Position numbers and translations under genes: made by a program. The notes under the pieces were generated by a model. It had not been told where the DNA came from and searched no databases. It saw only the letters and a program-made list of their open reading frames with translations. 64,000 nt of DNA from Streptomyces sp. NBC_01431 (GTDB lineage: Bacteria > Actinomycetota > Actinomycetes > Streptomycetales > Streptomycetaceae): assembly GCF_036231355.1 (NCBI RefSeq), contig NZ_CP109496.1, positions 5,332,001-5,396,000 on the forward strand. Direction: 5' to 3'. Below, piece after piece: positions 42,857 to 50,940 of this stretch (its first letter is position 1; every line of letters begins with the position of its first letter).

Positions 42857-43477
42857 GTGACGAATCTGATGCCTTACGCCGCCGGTGAGCCGTCCCTCGG
42901 TGGTGGCCTCGGTGACCAGGTCTACAGCCGACTGCTCAACGACCGCATCATCTTCCTCGGCCAGCAGGTCGACGACGAGATCGCCAACAAGATCACTGCC
43001 CAGATGCTCCTCCTGGCCGCTGCCGACCAGGACAAGGACATCTACCTCTACATCAACAGCCCCGGTGGCTCGGTGACGGCGGGCATGGCGGTCTACGACA
43101 CCATGCAGTACATCCAGAACGACGTCGTCACCATCGGCATGGGCATGGCCGCCTCGATGGGCCAGTTCCTGCTGACCGGCGGCACCGCGGGCAAGCGCTT
43201 CGCGCTCCCCAACACCGACATCCTGATGCACCAGGGCTCCGCCGGCATCGGTGGTACGGCCTCCGACATCAAGATCCAGGCCGAGTACCTGATCCGGACG
43301 AAGAAGCGCATGGCCGAGATCACCGCCGCGCACTCCGGCCAGACCGTCGAGACGATCATCCGCGACGGCGACCGCGACCGCTGGTACACGGCGGAGGAGG
43401 CCAAGAACTACGGCCTCATCGACGAGATCATCTCCGCTGCCTCGGGCGTTCCGGGCGGCGGTGGCACCGGGGCCTGA
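42857..43477 (+). CDS. clpP1: ATP-dependent Clp protease proteolytic subunit 1
   Basis: 206 residues from GTG 42857. Serine protease subunit of the tetradecameric Clp barrel. The catalytic Ser is S100 in GMAASMGQF and the catalytic His is H125 in LMHQG; the Asp is in the DRDRWYTAEEA segment. The hydrophobic-pocket strand DIYLYINSPGGSVTAG is intact. It is followed 61 bp later by clpP2, so one operon, and the ClgR-like box upstream fits activation of that operon by ClgR. Confidence 0.97.
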   Translation: MTNLMPYAAGEPSLGGGLGDQVYSRLLNDRIIFLGQQVDDEIANKITAQMLLLAAADQDKDIYLYINSPGGSVTAGMAVYDTMQYIQNDVVTIGMGMAASMGQFLLTGGTAGKRFALPNTDILMHQGSAGIGGTASDIKIQAEYLIRTKKRMAEITAAHSGQTVETIIRDGDRDRWYTAEEAKNYGLIDEIISAASGVPGGGGTGA

Positions 43478-43538
43478 GCCCCCGGCCCGCACCGCTTCCC
43501 CTGCCCACTTGAACGCCACCAGGATGGTGAACACCCCA

Positions 43539-44207
43539 ATGAGCAACTTCAACTCGGCCAACGCCGCAGGCCTCTACACCGGCCCGCAGGTCGACAACCG
43601 CTACATCGTCCCGCGCTTCGTCGAGCGCACCTCGCAGGGCGTGCGCGAGTACGACCCGTACGCGAAGCTCTTCGAGGAGCGCGTGATCTTCCTCGGCGTG
43701 CAGATCGACGACGCGTCCGCCAACGACGTGATGGCGCAGCTGCTGTGCCTGGAGTCGATGGACCCGGACCGCGACATCTCGATCTACATCAACAGCCCGG
43801 GTGGATCCTTCACCGCACTGACGGCGATCTACGACACCATGCAGTTCGTGAAGCCCGACATCCAGACGGTCTGCATGGGCCAGGCGGCCTCGGCCGCCGC
43901 GGTCCTGCTGGCCGCCGGTACGCCGGGCAAGCGCATGGCGCTTCCGAACGCCCGCGTCCTGATCCACCAGCCCTCGGGCGGCACCGGCCGCGAGCAGCTC
44001 TCCGACCTGGAGATCGCGGCCAACGAGATCCTCCGGATGCGTAAGCAGCTGGAGGACCTGCTGGCCAAGCACTCGACCACGCCGATCGAAAAGATCCGCG
44101 ACGACATCGAGCGCGACAAGATCCTCACGGCCGAGGACGCGCTGGCGTACGGCCTGGTCGACCAGATCGTTTCGACCCGCAAGACGACGTCCGCCGCGGC
44201 GGCCTGA
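43539..44207 (+). CDS. clpP2: ATP-dependent Clp protease proteolytic subunit 2
   Basis: 222 residues from ATG 43539 (ATG 43524 is in frame five codons earlier). Second ClpP subunit; actinobacteria need both for an active mixed barrel. Catalytic S118 in QAASAAAV and H143 in LIHQP, with Asp in the DIERDKILTAEDA region. The N-terminal 25 residues (FNSANAAGLYTGPQVDNRYIVPRF) are the extended processing segment typical of ClpP2. Second gene of the clpP1-clpP2 operon. clpX follows after 176 bp. Confidence 0.97.
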   Translation: MSNFNSANAAGLYTGPQVDNRYIVPRFVERTSQGVREYDPYAKLFEERVIFLGVQIDDASANDVMAQLLCLESMDPDRDISIYINSPGGSFTALTAIYDTMQFVKPDIQTVCMGQAASAAAVLLAAGTPGKRMALPNARVLIHQPSGGTGREQLSDLEIAANEILRMRKQLEDLLAKHSTTPIEKIRDDIERDKILTAEDALAYGLVDQIVSTRKTTSAAAA

Positions 44208-44383
44208 ACCGCTTCGGCGCCCTCGGCGCGGTCCACGGAGAAGTGAACCGCGCCAAGGGGGGCCCGAACGGGGGGCTCGGCAAGGTACCGTCGGTAGGGG
44301 GTCTGGGGGCGTCCCCCCGGAAAACGCAGTAGGCACCAGGAGGCGGCGCACATGGCGTCTCCCAGGCGAAGGGGAAGCACCTC

Positions 44384-45676
<1,293 letters not shown>

Positions 45677-45692
45677 CGCTGCGCCGGCGTAT

Positions 45693-45747
45693 GCACGACG
45701 AAGGGGCGCCCGGTCAAGGAAGTTGACCGGGCGCCCCTCCGTCGTGC
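45693..45747 (+). terminator. clpX terminator
   Basis: 25-bp arms (45693-45717 and 45723-45747) with one mismatch and a 5-base loop. The longest hairpin in the window. Confidence 0.9.
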
Positions 45748-45841
45748 TCTATGCGGCTAGCTACACGAGGAATTTCATGCCCGCGGGCAAATAATGACTG
45801 GCATGGCGAGCGTGCAGTTCAAGCCATTCTCTCGGCTCGCC

Positions 45842-45870
45842 TTGGTGCCCGATTCCTCGCATGATCTAAT
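45842..45870 (+). promoter_or_regulatory. Promoter of the small secreted protein
   Basis: TTGGTG (45842-45847), a 17-base spacer, TCTAAT (45865-45870): a good vegetative-type promoter, 43 bp before ATG 45914. Confidence 0.45.
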
Positions 45871-45913
45871 TGGCTGCCGCGGGCCAATAACTAATCGCGA
45901 ATGGAGTGTTCTG

Positions 45914-46192
45914 ATGCCTCGTCCGAAATTCGGCCGCTTTGTTTCAGTGCTTTGCCTGGCTGTAGCAGCTGCCGCAGTGCCACTGGCAACCGCCACGCCA
46001 GCATCGGCTGACGCGGACGCTTGCGCTGCTCAGATTGCCGGTTATGGCTATCCTGTGGGGCCGAAAACGAGAGATGCCTGTGCCCAGGCTAAGGATCCGG
46101 GATCGCTAATGCCTAATCCGCGGTGTATGGATTTGTTGGAGAACGCGGGTGTGCCTTGGGCTGCACGCTTTAGCGCATGCAATTTGGCGTAA
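45914..46192 (+). CDS. Small secreted four-cysteine protein, accessory
   Basis: 92 residues from ATG 45914, with GGAG at 45903-45906. The signal peptide (about 1-33, LCLAVAAAAVPLATATPASA) leaves a mature part of about 59 residues with four Cys (DACAAQ, RDACAQ, PRCMDL, FSACNL), enough for two disulfides. The DNA is visibly less GC-rich and less biased at third positions than its neighbours (GGT, GAT, TTT, TTG codons), which suggests horizontal origin. It lies between the clpX terminator and an IS630 element. No family is recognised; a small extracellular effector or structural peptide is possible. Confidence 0.65.
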   Translation: MPRPKFGRFVSVLCLAVAAAAVPLATATPASADADACAAQIAGYGYPVGPKTRDACAQAKDPGSLMPNPRCMDLLENAGVPWAARFSACNLA

Positions 46193-46293
46193 TGCCGCAC
46201 GGCATCGCGAAACGTAGTTGTCGTTGATGGAGCTTCCTGTTGGGCAGCCCGCGCGCATCCAGCACTCTGCCTCTCGAAGAGGCGGGCGCTCTA

Positions 46294-46310
46294 GTGTCTC
46301 GTGATTCCGT
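46294..46310. repeat. IS630 left inverted repeat
   Basis: GTGTCTCGTGATTCCGT, the partner of 47449-47465 with one mismatch. Confidence 0.88.
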
Positions 46311-46348
46311 CGGCATTACTTGATCTTGTGTGACTCGTTGCTCCCGGC

Positions 46349-47443
46349 ATGGAGCTTTCCGTGGAACAGGCCGCCGAGTTGCGGGAGTTGGCGAACAGTC
46401 GGGACGTGCCCGCCGATGTGGCCACCCGGGCCCGGATCGTGCTGTGGTCCGGTGAGGGGCGCCGGCGCAAGGACATTGCCGAACTGCTCGGGGTGTCATT
46501 GCCGACCGTGGACCGCTGGAGGACCCGTTACGCCGAGCGCGGGCTCGCCGGGCTGGAGGGCGACTGTCCGGGCGGGGCGCGCGAGCAGGTGCCGACGCGG
46601 GTCCGGGCGCGGGTGATCGCATTGACGCGCATGACGCCGCCGGTCGGCACCGGTCTTTCGCATTGGTCGACGCGGGAGTTGGCGAAGTATCTGAAGCGGA
46701 CCGAGAACGTCACCGTGTCCTGGCACTACATCGCAAAGGTCTGGCGCGAGGAGAACCTCAAACCGCATCGCAAGGGCACCTTCAAGATTTCGAAGGATCC
46801 CGCGTTCGCGGACAAGGTCGCTGATGTCGTCGGCCTCTACCTGGCTCCGCCCGGTGGCGCGGTGGTGCTCTCGGTGGATGAGAAGACGCAGATCCAGGCG
46901 CTGGACCGGACCCAGCCGGTGCTGCCGGTGACCTTCGCAGCCACCGAGAAGCGCACCCACGACTATGTCCGGCACGGCACCACGAACCTGTTCGCCGCAC
47001 TCAACGTCGCCACGGGCGAAGTGACCGGCGAGTGCAGGCCGAGCCGGAACGCCGTGAACTTCCTGGCCTTCCTCAAGAAGGTGGTGAAACCGCATGCGGA
47101 CAAGGAGATTCATGTCGTCCTGGACAACCTCTCCACGCACACCACGCCGGAGGTGAAGGCATGGCTGACCAACAATCAGCACGTCCACTTCCACTTCACC
47201 CCCGTCGGCTCTTCCTGGATCAACCAGATCGAGACCTGGTTCGGAATCCTGACCCGCCAGTCGATCCGCCGCGGCACATTCTCCAGCGTGAACGTCCTGA
47301 TCAAGCAGATCCGCGACTACATCGACTCCTGGAACTCCGAGGCCAAACCCTTTACTTGGACCGCAACCACCGACGAGATCCTCACGAAGGTCCGACTCGT
47401 CCAGACCAGCATCAAGAAGCTCGTCGCAAACAACTCCAAGTGA
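46349..47443 (+). CDS. IS630-family transposase
   Basis: 364 residues from ATG 46349. The N-terminal helix-turn-helix (residues 25-60: ATRARIVLWSGEGRRRKDIAELLGVSLPTVDRWRTRY in pieces) and a second winged helix (about 105-135, STRELAKYL, WHYIAKVWREENL) bind the ends. The DDE core has D177 (SVDEKTQ), D259 (VLDNLSTH) and E295 (NQIETWF), a DD35E spacing normal for the family. No frameshift or stop is present, so the enzyme should be active. Confidence 0.94.
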   Translation: MELSVEQAAELRELANSRDVPADVATRARIVLWSGEGRRRKDIAELLGVSLPTVDRWRTRYAERGLAGLEGDCPGGAREQVPTRVRARVIALTRMTPPVGTGLSHWSTRELAKYLKRTENVTVSWHYIAKVWREENLKPHRKGTFKISKDPAFADKVADVVGLYLAPPGGAVVLSVDEKTQIQALDRTQPVLPVTFAATEKRTHDYVRHGTTNLFAALNVATGEVTGECRPSRNAVNFLAFLKKVVKPHADKEIHVVLDNLSTHTTPEVKAWLTNNQHVHFHFTPVGSSWINQIETWFGILTRQSIRRGTFSSVNVLIKQIRDYIDSWNSEAKPFTWTATTDEILTKVRLVQTSIKKLVANNSK

Positions 47444-47448
47444 CACAA

Positions 47449-47465
47449 ACGGGATCACGAGACAC
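47449..47465. repeat. IS630 right inverted repeat
   Basis: The complement reads GTGTCTCGTGATCCCGT, one difference from the left end. It begins 5 bp after the transposase stop. Confidence 0.88.
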
Positions 47466-47468
47466 TAG

Positions 47469-47783
47469 GGGGCTTGACCTTCCGGGAGGTGCCTGGCGGC
47501 GCTGGTTGGCCGGGGGCCGTGGCGGCAGTACGCCGAGGGGCAGCCGCAACTAGCCTCCGTCGGGGGTGAGGTGACGAAGTAACAGTCGTGTCCGCGTGCC
47601 CTAGTCCCGCGGGAGCTGACCGCGCACTTTGATGCCCCTTCCCTGTAATGGCACGGCGCCGCGGGCCAACGATCGGTCGGCGGTAGCTAGGACCCGGCAC
47701 GGTGGCGCAGAATGCAGGGGGGCGCTCCGCCAGACTGGTCGGCGGGGCGCCCCTCTTGATCGATCCTTGTGCTACGTCTCGGG
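47469..47783. other. Intergenic stretch after the IS element
   Basis: 315 bases between the IS right end and the stop of the next (minus-strand) gene. It holds that gene's terminator (47719-47753). Short open frames are seen (one ends near 47582), but none has family features, so it could contain gene remnants. Confidence 0.5.
47719..47753 (-). terminator. Terminator of the Pro/Gln-rich membrane protein gene
   Basis: 13-bp arms (47719-47731 and 47741-47753) with one mismatch and a 9-base loop, 30 bp beyond the stop. Confidence 0.7.
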
Positions 47784-48758
47784 CTACTTCTTGACGCGCG
47801 CGGTGTTGTAGAGCTTCGCGGCGAGGTCGGCGACCTGGTTGGTGGGCATGGTCGTGCCACCCGTGCCCATCATCTGCTGGATGTCGACGGCCTCCACGAT
47901 GCCGACGGTGCTGTAGTCGGACCAGATGCAGATCGGAATCTGCGCGGAGCTGGGTCCCTTGGCCGTGCCGCTGGTGTCGGTCACCTTGGCGTTCTGACAC
48001 TTCATGAGGGCACCGCTGAAACCGGCCGGCTTCACCGCCGTGGGTGTGCCGACCAGCTCCATCTTCGTCTTGTCGTCCGACGAACTGGAAGCCTTGTCCT
48101 CGTCGCTGCCCTTCTGCAACTTCTGGAAGGCGGCGTCAAGGGTCTTCGCCGGGTCGCTGATGTCGCCGTAAACGCCGTTGAGCAGCAGCATCTTGGCCAT
48201 CATCGGATTGCTGGAGTCACCCGACTTGTAGCTTCCGGACGTCGAGTGGGGGTCCTTGACTCCCATCGCCTCGGTCGCCGCCTTGTCCTTGTCCGACATC
48301 GGCTTGTCCTCGGCGGACTTGGAGGTGTCTTTCTTGTAGTCGGCCACCGCGGCCGGGGCCACCAGCTTGTAGCCCTTGGTGCTCGCGGAGACGTCGCCGT
48401 TGCCGCCACCCTTCGTCAGGAACCAGACGCCGCCGCCGATGACCGCGACCGCAACGACGACCGCCGTGATGATGACGCCGGTCTTCTTCTTCGGCGGGGC
48501 CGGGGGCATGGGCTGCATCGGGGCGCCGTACGGGGGCTGCTGGGGCTGCTGCTGCGGGTAGCCGTAGGGCTGCTGCGGCGGCTGCTGCCCATACGGGCCG
48601 GGCTGCTGCGGCGGCACGCCCTGCGGCGCCTGCTGTGGGTAGCCGTAGCCGGGCTGCTGCGGAGCGGGCTGGCCGTAAGGCTGCTGCGGCGGCTGCTGGC
48701 CGTACGGACCGGGCTGCTGAGGCTGGCCACCGTACGGGCCCGGCTGGTTGTAGCTCAT
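47784..48758 (-). CDS. Membrane protein with Pro/Gln/Tyr-rich N-terminus
   Basis: 324 residues from ATG 48758 behind AGGGGGAA. Residues 1-90 are a low-complexity cytoplasmic region of PYGQQPPQQPYG-type repeats. A KKK stop-transfer and one helix (about 94-114, VIITAVVVAVAVIGGGVWFL) follow. The outer part (about 115-324) is a soluble domain with two Cys (ALMKCQNAK, IPICIWSD) that could pair, and the pattern CIWSDYSTVGIV seen in many actinobacterial surface or lipoprotein-like proteins. Function is unknown. In my memory of S. coelicolor a similar gene sits between clpX and valS, so this is probably the native gene amid inserted DNA. Confidence 0.75.
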   Translation of the reverse strand: MSYNQPGPYGGQPQQPGPYGQQPPQQPYGQPAPQQPGYGYPQQAPQGVPPQQPGPYGQQPPQQPYGYPQQQPQQPPYGAPMQPMPPAPPKKKTGVIITAVVVAVAVIGGGVWFLTKGGGNGDVSASTKGYKLVAPAAVADYKKDTSKSAEDKPMSDKDKAATEAMGVKDPHSTSGSYKSGDSSNPMMAKMLLLNGVYGDISDPAKTLDAAFQKLQKGSDEDKASSSSDDKTKMELVGTPTAVKPAGFSGALMKCQNAKVTDTSGTAKGPSSAQIPICIWSDYSTVGIVEAVDIQQMMGTGGTTMPTNQVADLAAKLYNTARVKK

Positions 48759-48845
48759 TGCTGGGTTCCCCCTAGGAATGCTTATCCGATCCGGACATCC
48801 TGACTGACAGGGGGGTGGCCCGCACTAGCCGGGGTCGGTTGATGT

Positions 48846-49442
48846 CTAGCTGTTGATGACTTGTTCCTGTTCCCGCACGTACTCGTCGATCCGGCCGGAG
48901 GGATCGGTTCCGGTGGAGGCCACGAAGTATGAAGGGGCCCAGACCTGCGACGCTCCGCTCTGGCGAAGGGCACGTTCAGAGGCGGCTCTGAGCTTCCTGG
49001 CCAGGTCGGAGGCGGCGAGGGCAGCTGGATAGCGGACTGTGGCACGAATGTGGTCGGGCGCCCCTGCGAAGCCCTCGATCTCAGCATCGGCTGCCCGAGC
49101 AGCCTCCCTCAGGGAGTGCTCCGCCAGGCGCAGCATCTCAGCAGTCAGCAGTGCCCGACGGTGCAGGGTGACGAAAGCGATGCGCGCCGCCAGGTCGTGG
49201 AACGAGGTGTCGGATCGCCGCGGTGTGGCCTCAATGCGCTGTTGCGGGCGCCGCCGCGGCCTCTTCGCGGGATGCTCCGCCCGCCACGCGTCGAGCTCGG
49301 CGGACAGCCAGGTCGGCGTCCGCCCGATGCGTTCGGGTTCAGGGAAGCCGTTCTGCGGCCGTGAGTTGAGTACGTAGACGGCCTGGACCGAAATACCCAG
49401 GTGATCGGAGGCCTGCGCTGGGGTGAGTCGGGCTGCTGACAT
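48846..49442 (-). CDS. HTH domain fused to a TnpA-like (Y1) domain with altered HUH motif
   Basis: 198 residues from ATG 49442 (GGTGAG upstream). Residues 6-55 form an AlpA/MerR-type helix-turn-helix (LTPAQASDHLGISVQAVYVLN, then WLSAELDAWRAEHP). A basic linker (KRPRRRPQQR) follows. Residues about 83-195 match IS200/IS605 TnpA: IAFVTLHRRALLTAEML, YPAALAASDLARKLRAAS, VWAPSYFVAS and DEYVREQ. The HUH site reads D-H131-I-R133, with the second His replaced by Arg (CGT, one change from CAT), while Y188 in the nucleophile position remains. Metal-dependent strand transfer is therefore unlikely. The protein could bind DNA through the HTH and act as a regulator or accessory factor of the divergent tnpB. 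A palindrome lies in the shared promoter region. Confidence 0.7.
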   Translation of the reverse strand: MSAARLTPAQASDHLGISVQAVYVLNSRPQNGFPEPERIGRTPTWLSAELDAWRAEHPAKRPRRRPQQRIEATPRRSDTSFHDLAARIAFVTLHRRALLTAEMLRLAEHSLREAARAADAEIEGFAGAPDHIRATVRYPAALAASDLARKLRAASERALRQSGASQVWAPSYFVASTGTDPSGRIDEYVREQEQVINS

Positions 49443-49460
49443 GGTTCTCACCGTATGCCA

Positions 49461-49477
49461 GACAAGTTGAACTTATC
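49461..49477. promoter_or_regulatory. 17-bp near-palindrome between the HTH-TnpA and tnpB genes
   Basis: GACAAGTTGAACTTATC is symmetrical about the central G, with one mismatched pair. It lies in the 83-bp divergent promoter region, 18 bp from the HTH-TnpA start, and is a candidate operator or end-recognition site. Confidence 0.45.
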
Positions 49478-49525
49478 TATGTAGCGTGATCCGTGTCCGT
49501 TGATGGCTGAGCCGGAGGTGGGGTT

Positions 49526-50914
49526 GTGGGTCGCAGGTCTGTCAGTTCGGCGGATGCCGGACGCAAGTACCGTCTGTACCCGACCCCGGCGCAGGCCGAG
49601 CGCTTGCAGCGCTGGGGCCACACCTGTCGTGCCGTGTGGAACCTCGCTCTTGAGCAGCGGATCTATGTGTACCGACAGCGGGGCCGGTGCCTGCGGGCCG
49701 ATGAGCAATGCCGCTACCTGACGCAGGCGCGGCGCGACCTCGACTGGATCGGGGAGCTGCCCTCTCAGGCGCTGCAGCAGATCCTTCGCCATCTCGACCG
49801 GGCCTACGACAATTTCTGGAATATGAATCATTCCGCCCGATTCCCCCGGTTTAAGAAGCGATCCGCGCGGCTCTCCATCCCCCTTCCCGGTCAGGCAGTT
49901 CGTGTGGCGCGGGTCAATCAGAAGTGGGCTCTCGTCCGGATACCGAAGCTCGGCGAGGTCAAGGTCCGGCTGTCCCGTGTCCTCGGGGGCGAGGTCCGGA
50001 ACGCGACGGTTCGCACGGATGCCTCCGGGCGCTGGTACATCAGCTTCGCCGTGTGCACGCGCAATCAGGCAGCCCCTGCCAACGAACTGCCGCCGGTCGG
50101 CGTCGACTTCGGGGTCAAGCAGTCTGCCTTTCTCTCCGACGAAGCCCTGCCGCGGCTCATGCCGCCGTCTCTCACCGTCGGGGAGCGTCGGCGGCTGGAA
50201 GGCCTGGAGCGGCGGAAGGCGCGGCAGATGCGTCACGCGCGTAGGCACCGGGGTGGTGTGTACGGCACACGCTTGCGGCGGACCTTGCGGGAGATCGCCC
50301 GTATCAAGGCCGGCCAGGCCCGTCGACGGCTGGACTTCACGCACAAGCTCACTACCGACCTGGCCAAGAACCACGGCTTGGTCGCGGTCGAGGACCTGCG
50401 GGTGAAGGCCATGACGAAGAAGGCCGAGGGTGGTGGGGATGCTCCCCGGTGCCACGCCTCGCGCAAAGCGGGCCTCAATCGCGGCATCCTCGACAACCTT
50501 CCGGGGGAGCGGCGACGTCAGCTCGCCTACAAATGCCCGATGTACGGGTCGGTGCTGGTCGCCGTGGAAGCCGCAGGCACCTCACAGACGTGCCGGGTCT
50601 GCCACCACCGCGACCCGGCGTCCCGAAGCGACCGGGACACCTTCCGCTGCACCAACTGCGGACACGTGGACGACGCCGACCACAACGCCGCCGCGGTGAC
50701 ACTCCATCGCGCGCTCCGCACACCGGCGGGCGCAGCCTTTGCCGCGGGGTATCGCGGTGAACAGCACGCACCGACCGGCCGCACCCGACCGGTCATGCCC
50801 GGCAGCAGAACCGGGCGCACGCGTGAACCCCTCGCGTTTCCAATCGTTGGAAGCGAGGAATCCTCGCAGGCCACTGCGGGGAGGATGCCAACAAACATTC
50901 CCGTTTCATCGTGA
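49526..50914 (+). CDS. tnpB: TnpB, RNA-guided transposon-associated endonuclease (Cas12 ancestor family)
   Basis: 462 residues from GTG 49526 behind GGAGG (49513-49517). N-terminal TnpB helix-turn-helix (RKYRLYPTPAQAERLQRWGH), a beta-barrel/REC part to about 185, then the RuvC domain with all three acidic residues: D194 (GVDFGVK), E289 (VAVEDLRVK) and D385 (DADHNAA). The zinc finger has C356, C359, C375 and C378. The TSQTC entry to the finger is intact. The nuclease should be active with an RNA made from the right end. The last 40 codons overlap the hairpins of that end. The stop lies 26 bp before valS, so insertion placed it directly upstream of an essential gene. Confidence 0.9.
   Translation: MGRRSVSSADAGRKYRLYPTPAQAERLQRWGHTCRAVWNLALEQRIYVYRQRGRCLRADEQCRYLTQARRDLDWIGELPSQALQQILRHLDRAYDNFWNMNHSARFPRFKKRSARLSIPLPGQAVRVARVNQKWALVRIPKLGEVKVRLSRVLGGEVRNATVRTDASGRWYISFAVCTRNQAAPANELPPVGVDFGVKQSAFLSDEALPRLMPPSLTVGERRRLEGLERRKARQMRHARRHRGGVYGTRLRRTLREIARIKAGQARRRLDFTHKLTTDLAKNHGLVAVEDLRVKAMTKKAEGGGDAPRCHASRKAGLNRGILDNLPGERRRQLAYKCPMYGSVLVAVEAAGTSQTCRVCHHRDPASRSDRDTFRCTNCGHVDDADHNAAAVTLHRALRTPAGAAFAAGYRGEQHAPTGRTRPVMPGSRTGRTREPLAFPIVGSEESSQATAGRMPTNIPVSS
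50821..50891 (+). ncRNA. Candidate omega/re-RNA scaffold at the tnpB right end
   Basis: Two adjacent hairpins: CCTCGC/GCGAGG with TTCCAA/TTGGAA (50830-50858, 3-base loop) and CCTCGCAG/CTGCGGGG (50862-50881, loop GCCA), followed by AGGATGCCAAC. This is the layout of TnpB guide RNAs, whose 3' part is taken from flanking DNA. The expected guide would read into the valS leader. The upstream limit of the RNA is unknown. Confidence 0.55.
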
Positions 50915-50928
50915 GCTGCCCTCGCCCC

Positions 50929-50934
50929 TAAACT
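50929..50934 (+). promoter_or_regulatory. -10-like TAAACT, probable valS promoter
   Basis: TAAACT lies 6 bases before GTG 50941, so valS is probably leaderless. The whole promoter must fit between or overlap the tnpB right end and this point. Confidence 0.45.
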
Positions 50935-50940
50935 GACCCC

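Larger units (their letters stand above)
46292..47467 (+). mobile_element. IS630-family insertion sequence, apparently complete
   Basis: Inverted repeats begin GTGTCTCGTGAT at 46294 and end with the complement at 47465; over about 18 bp they differ at one base. Both ends are flanked by TA (46292-46293 and 47466-47467), the target duplication expected for IS630/Tc1-type transposition. One intact transposase gene is inside. The element is about 1172 bp without the TA pairs. Confidence 0.9.
48846..50892. mobile_element. IS200/IS605-like unit: HTH-TnpA fusion gene divergent from tnpB (left border unresolved)
   Basis: The minus-strand TnpA-like gene and the plus-strand tnpB gene are arranged head to head over 83 bp. 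The right end is recognisable by the hairpin at 50862-50886 followed by GATGCCAAC, close to the GGATGTCAA end of IS605/IS1341-type elements. A left end could not be placed. Whether the TnpA-like gene belongs to the transposable unit or is a domesticated flanking gene is open. Confidence 0.55.

Noticed and set aside
47469..47718. Remnant of a coding gene after the IS element
   Set aside because: Short open frames exist, but none shows a recognisable protein or codon bias, so no call was made.
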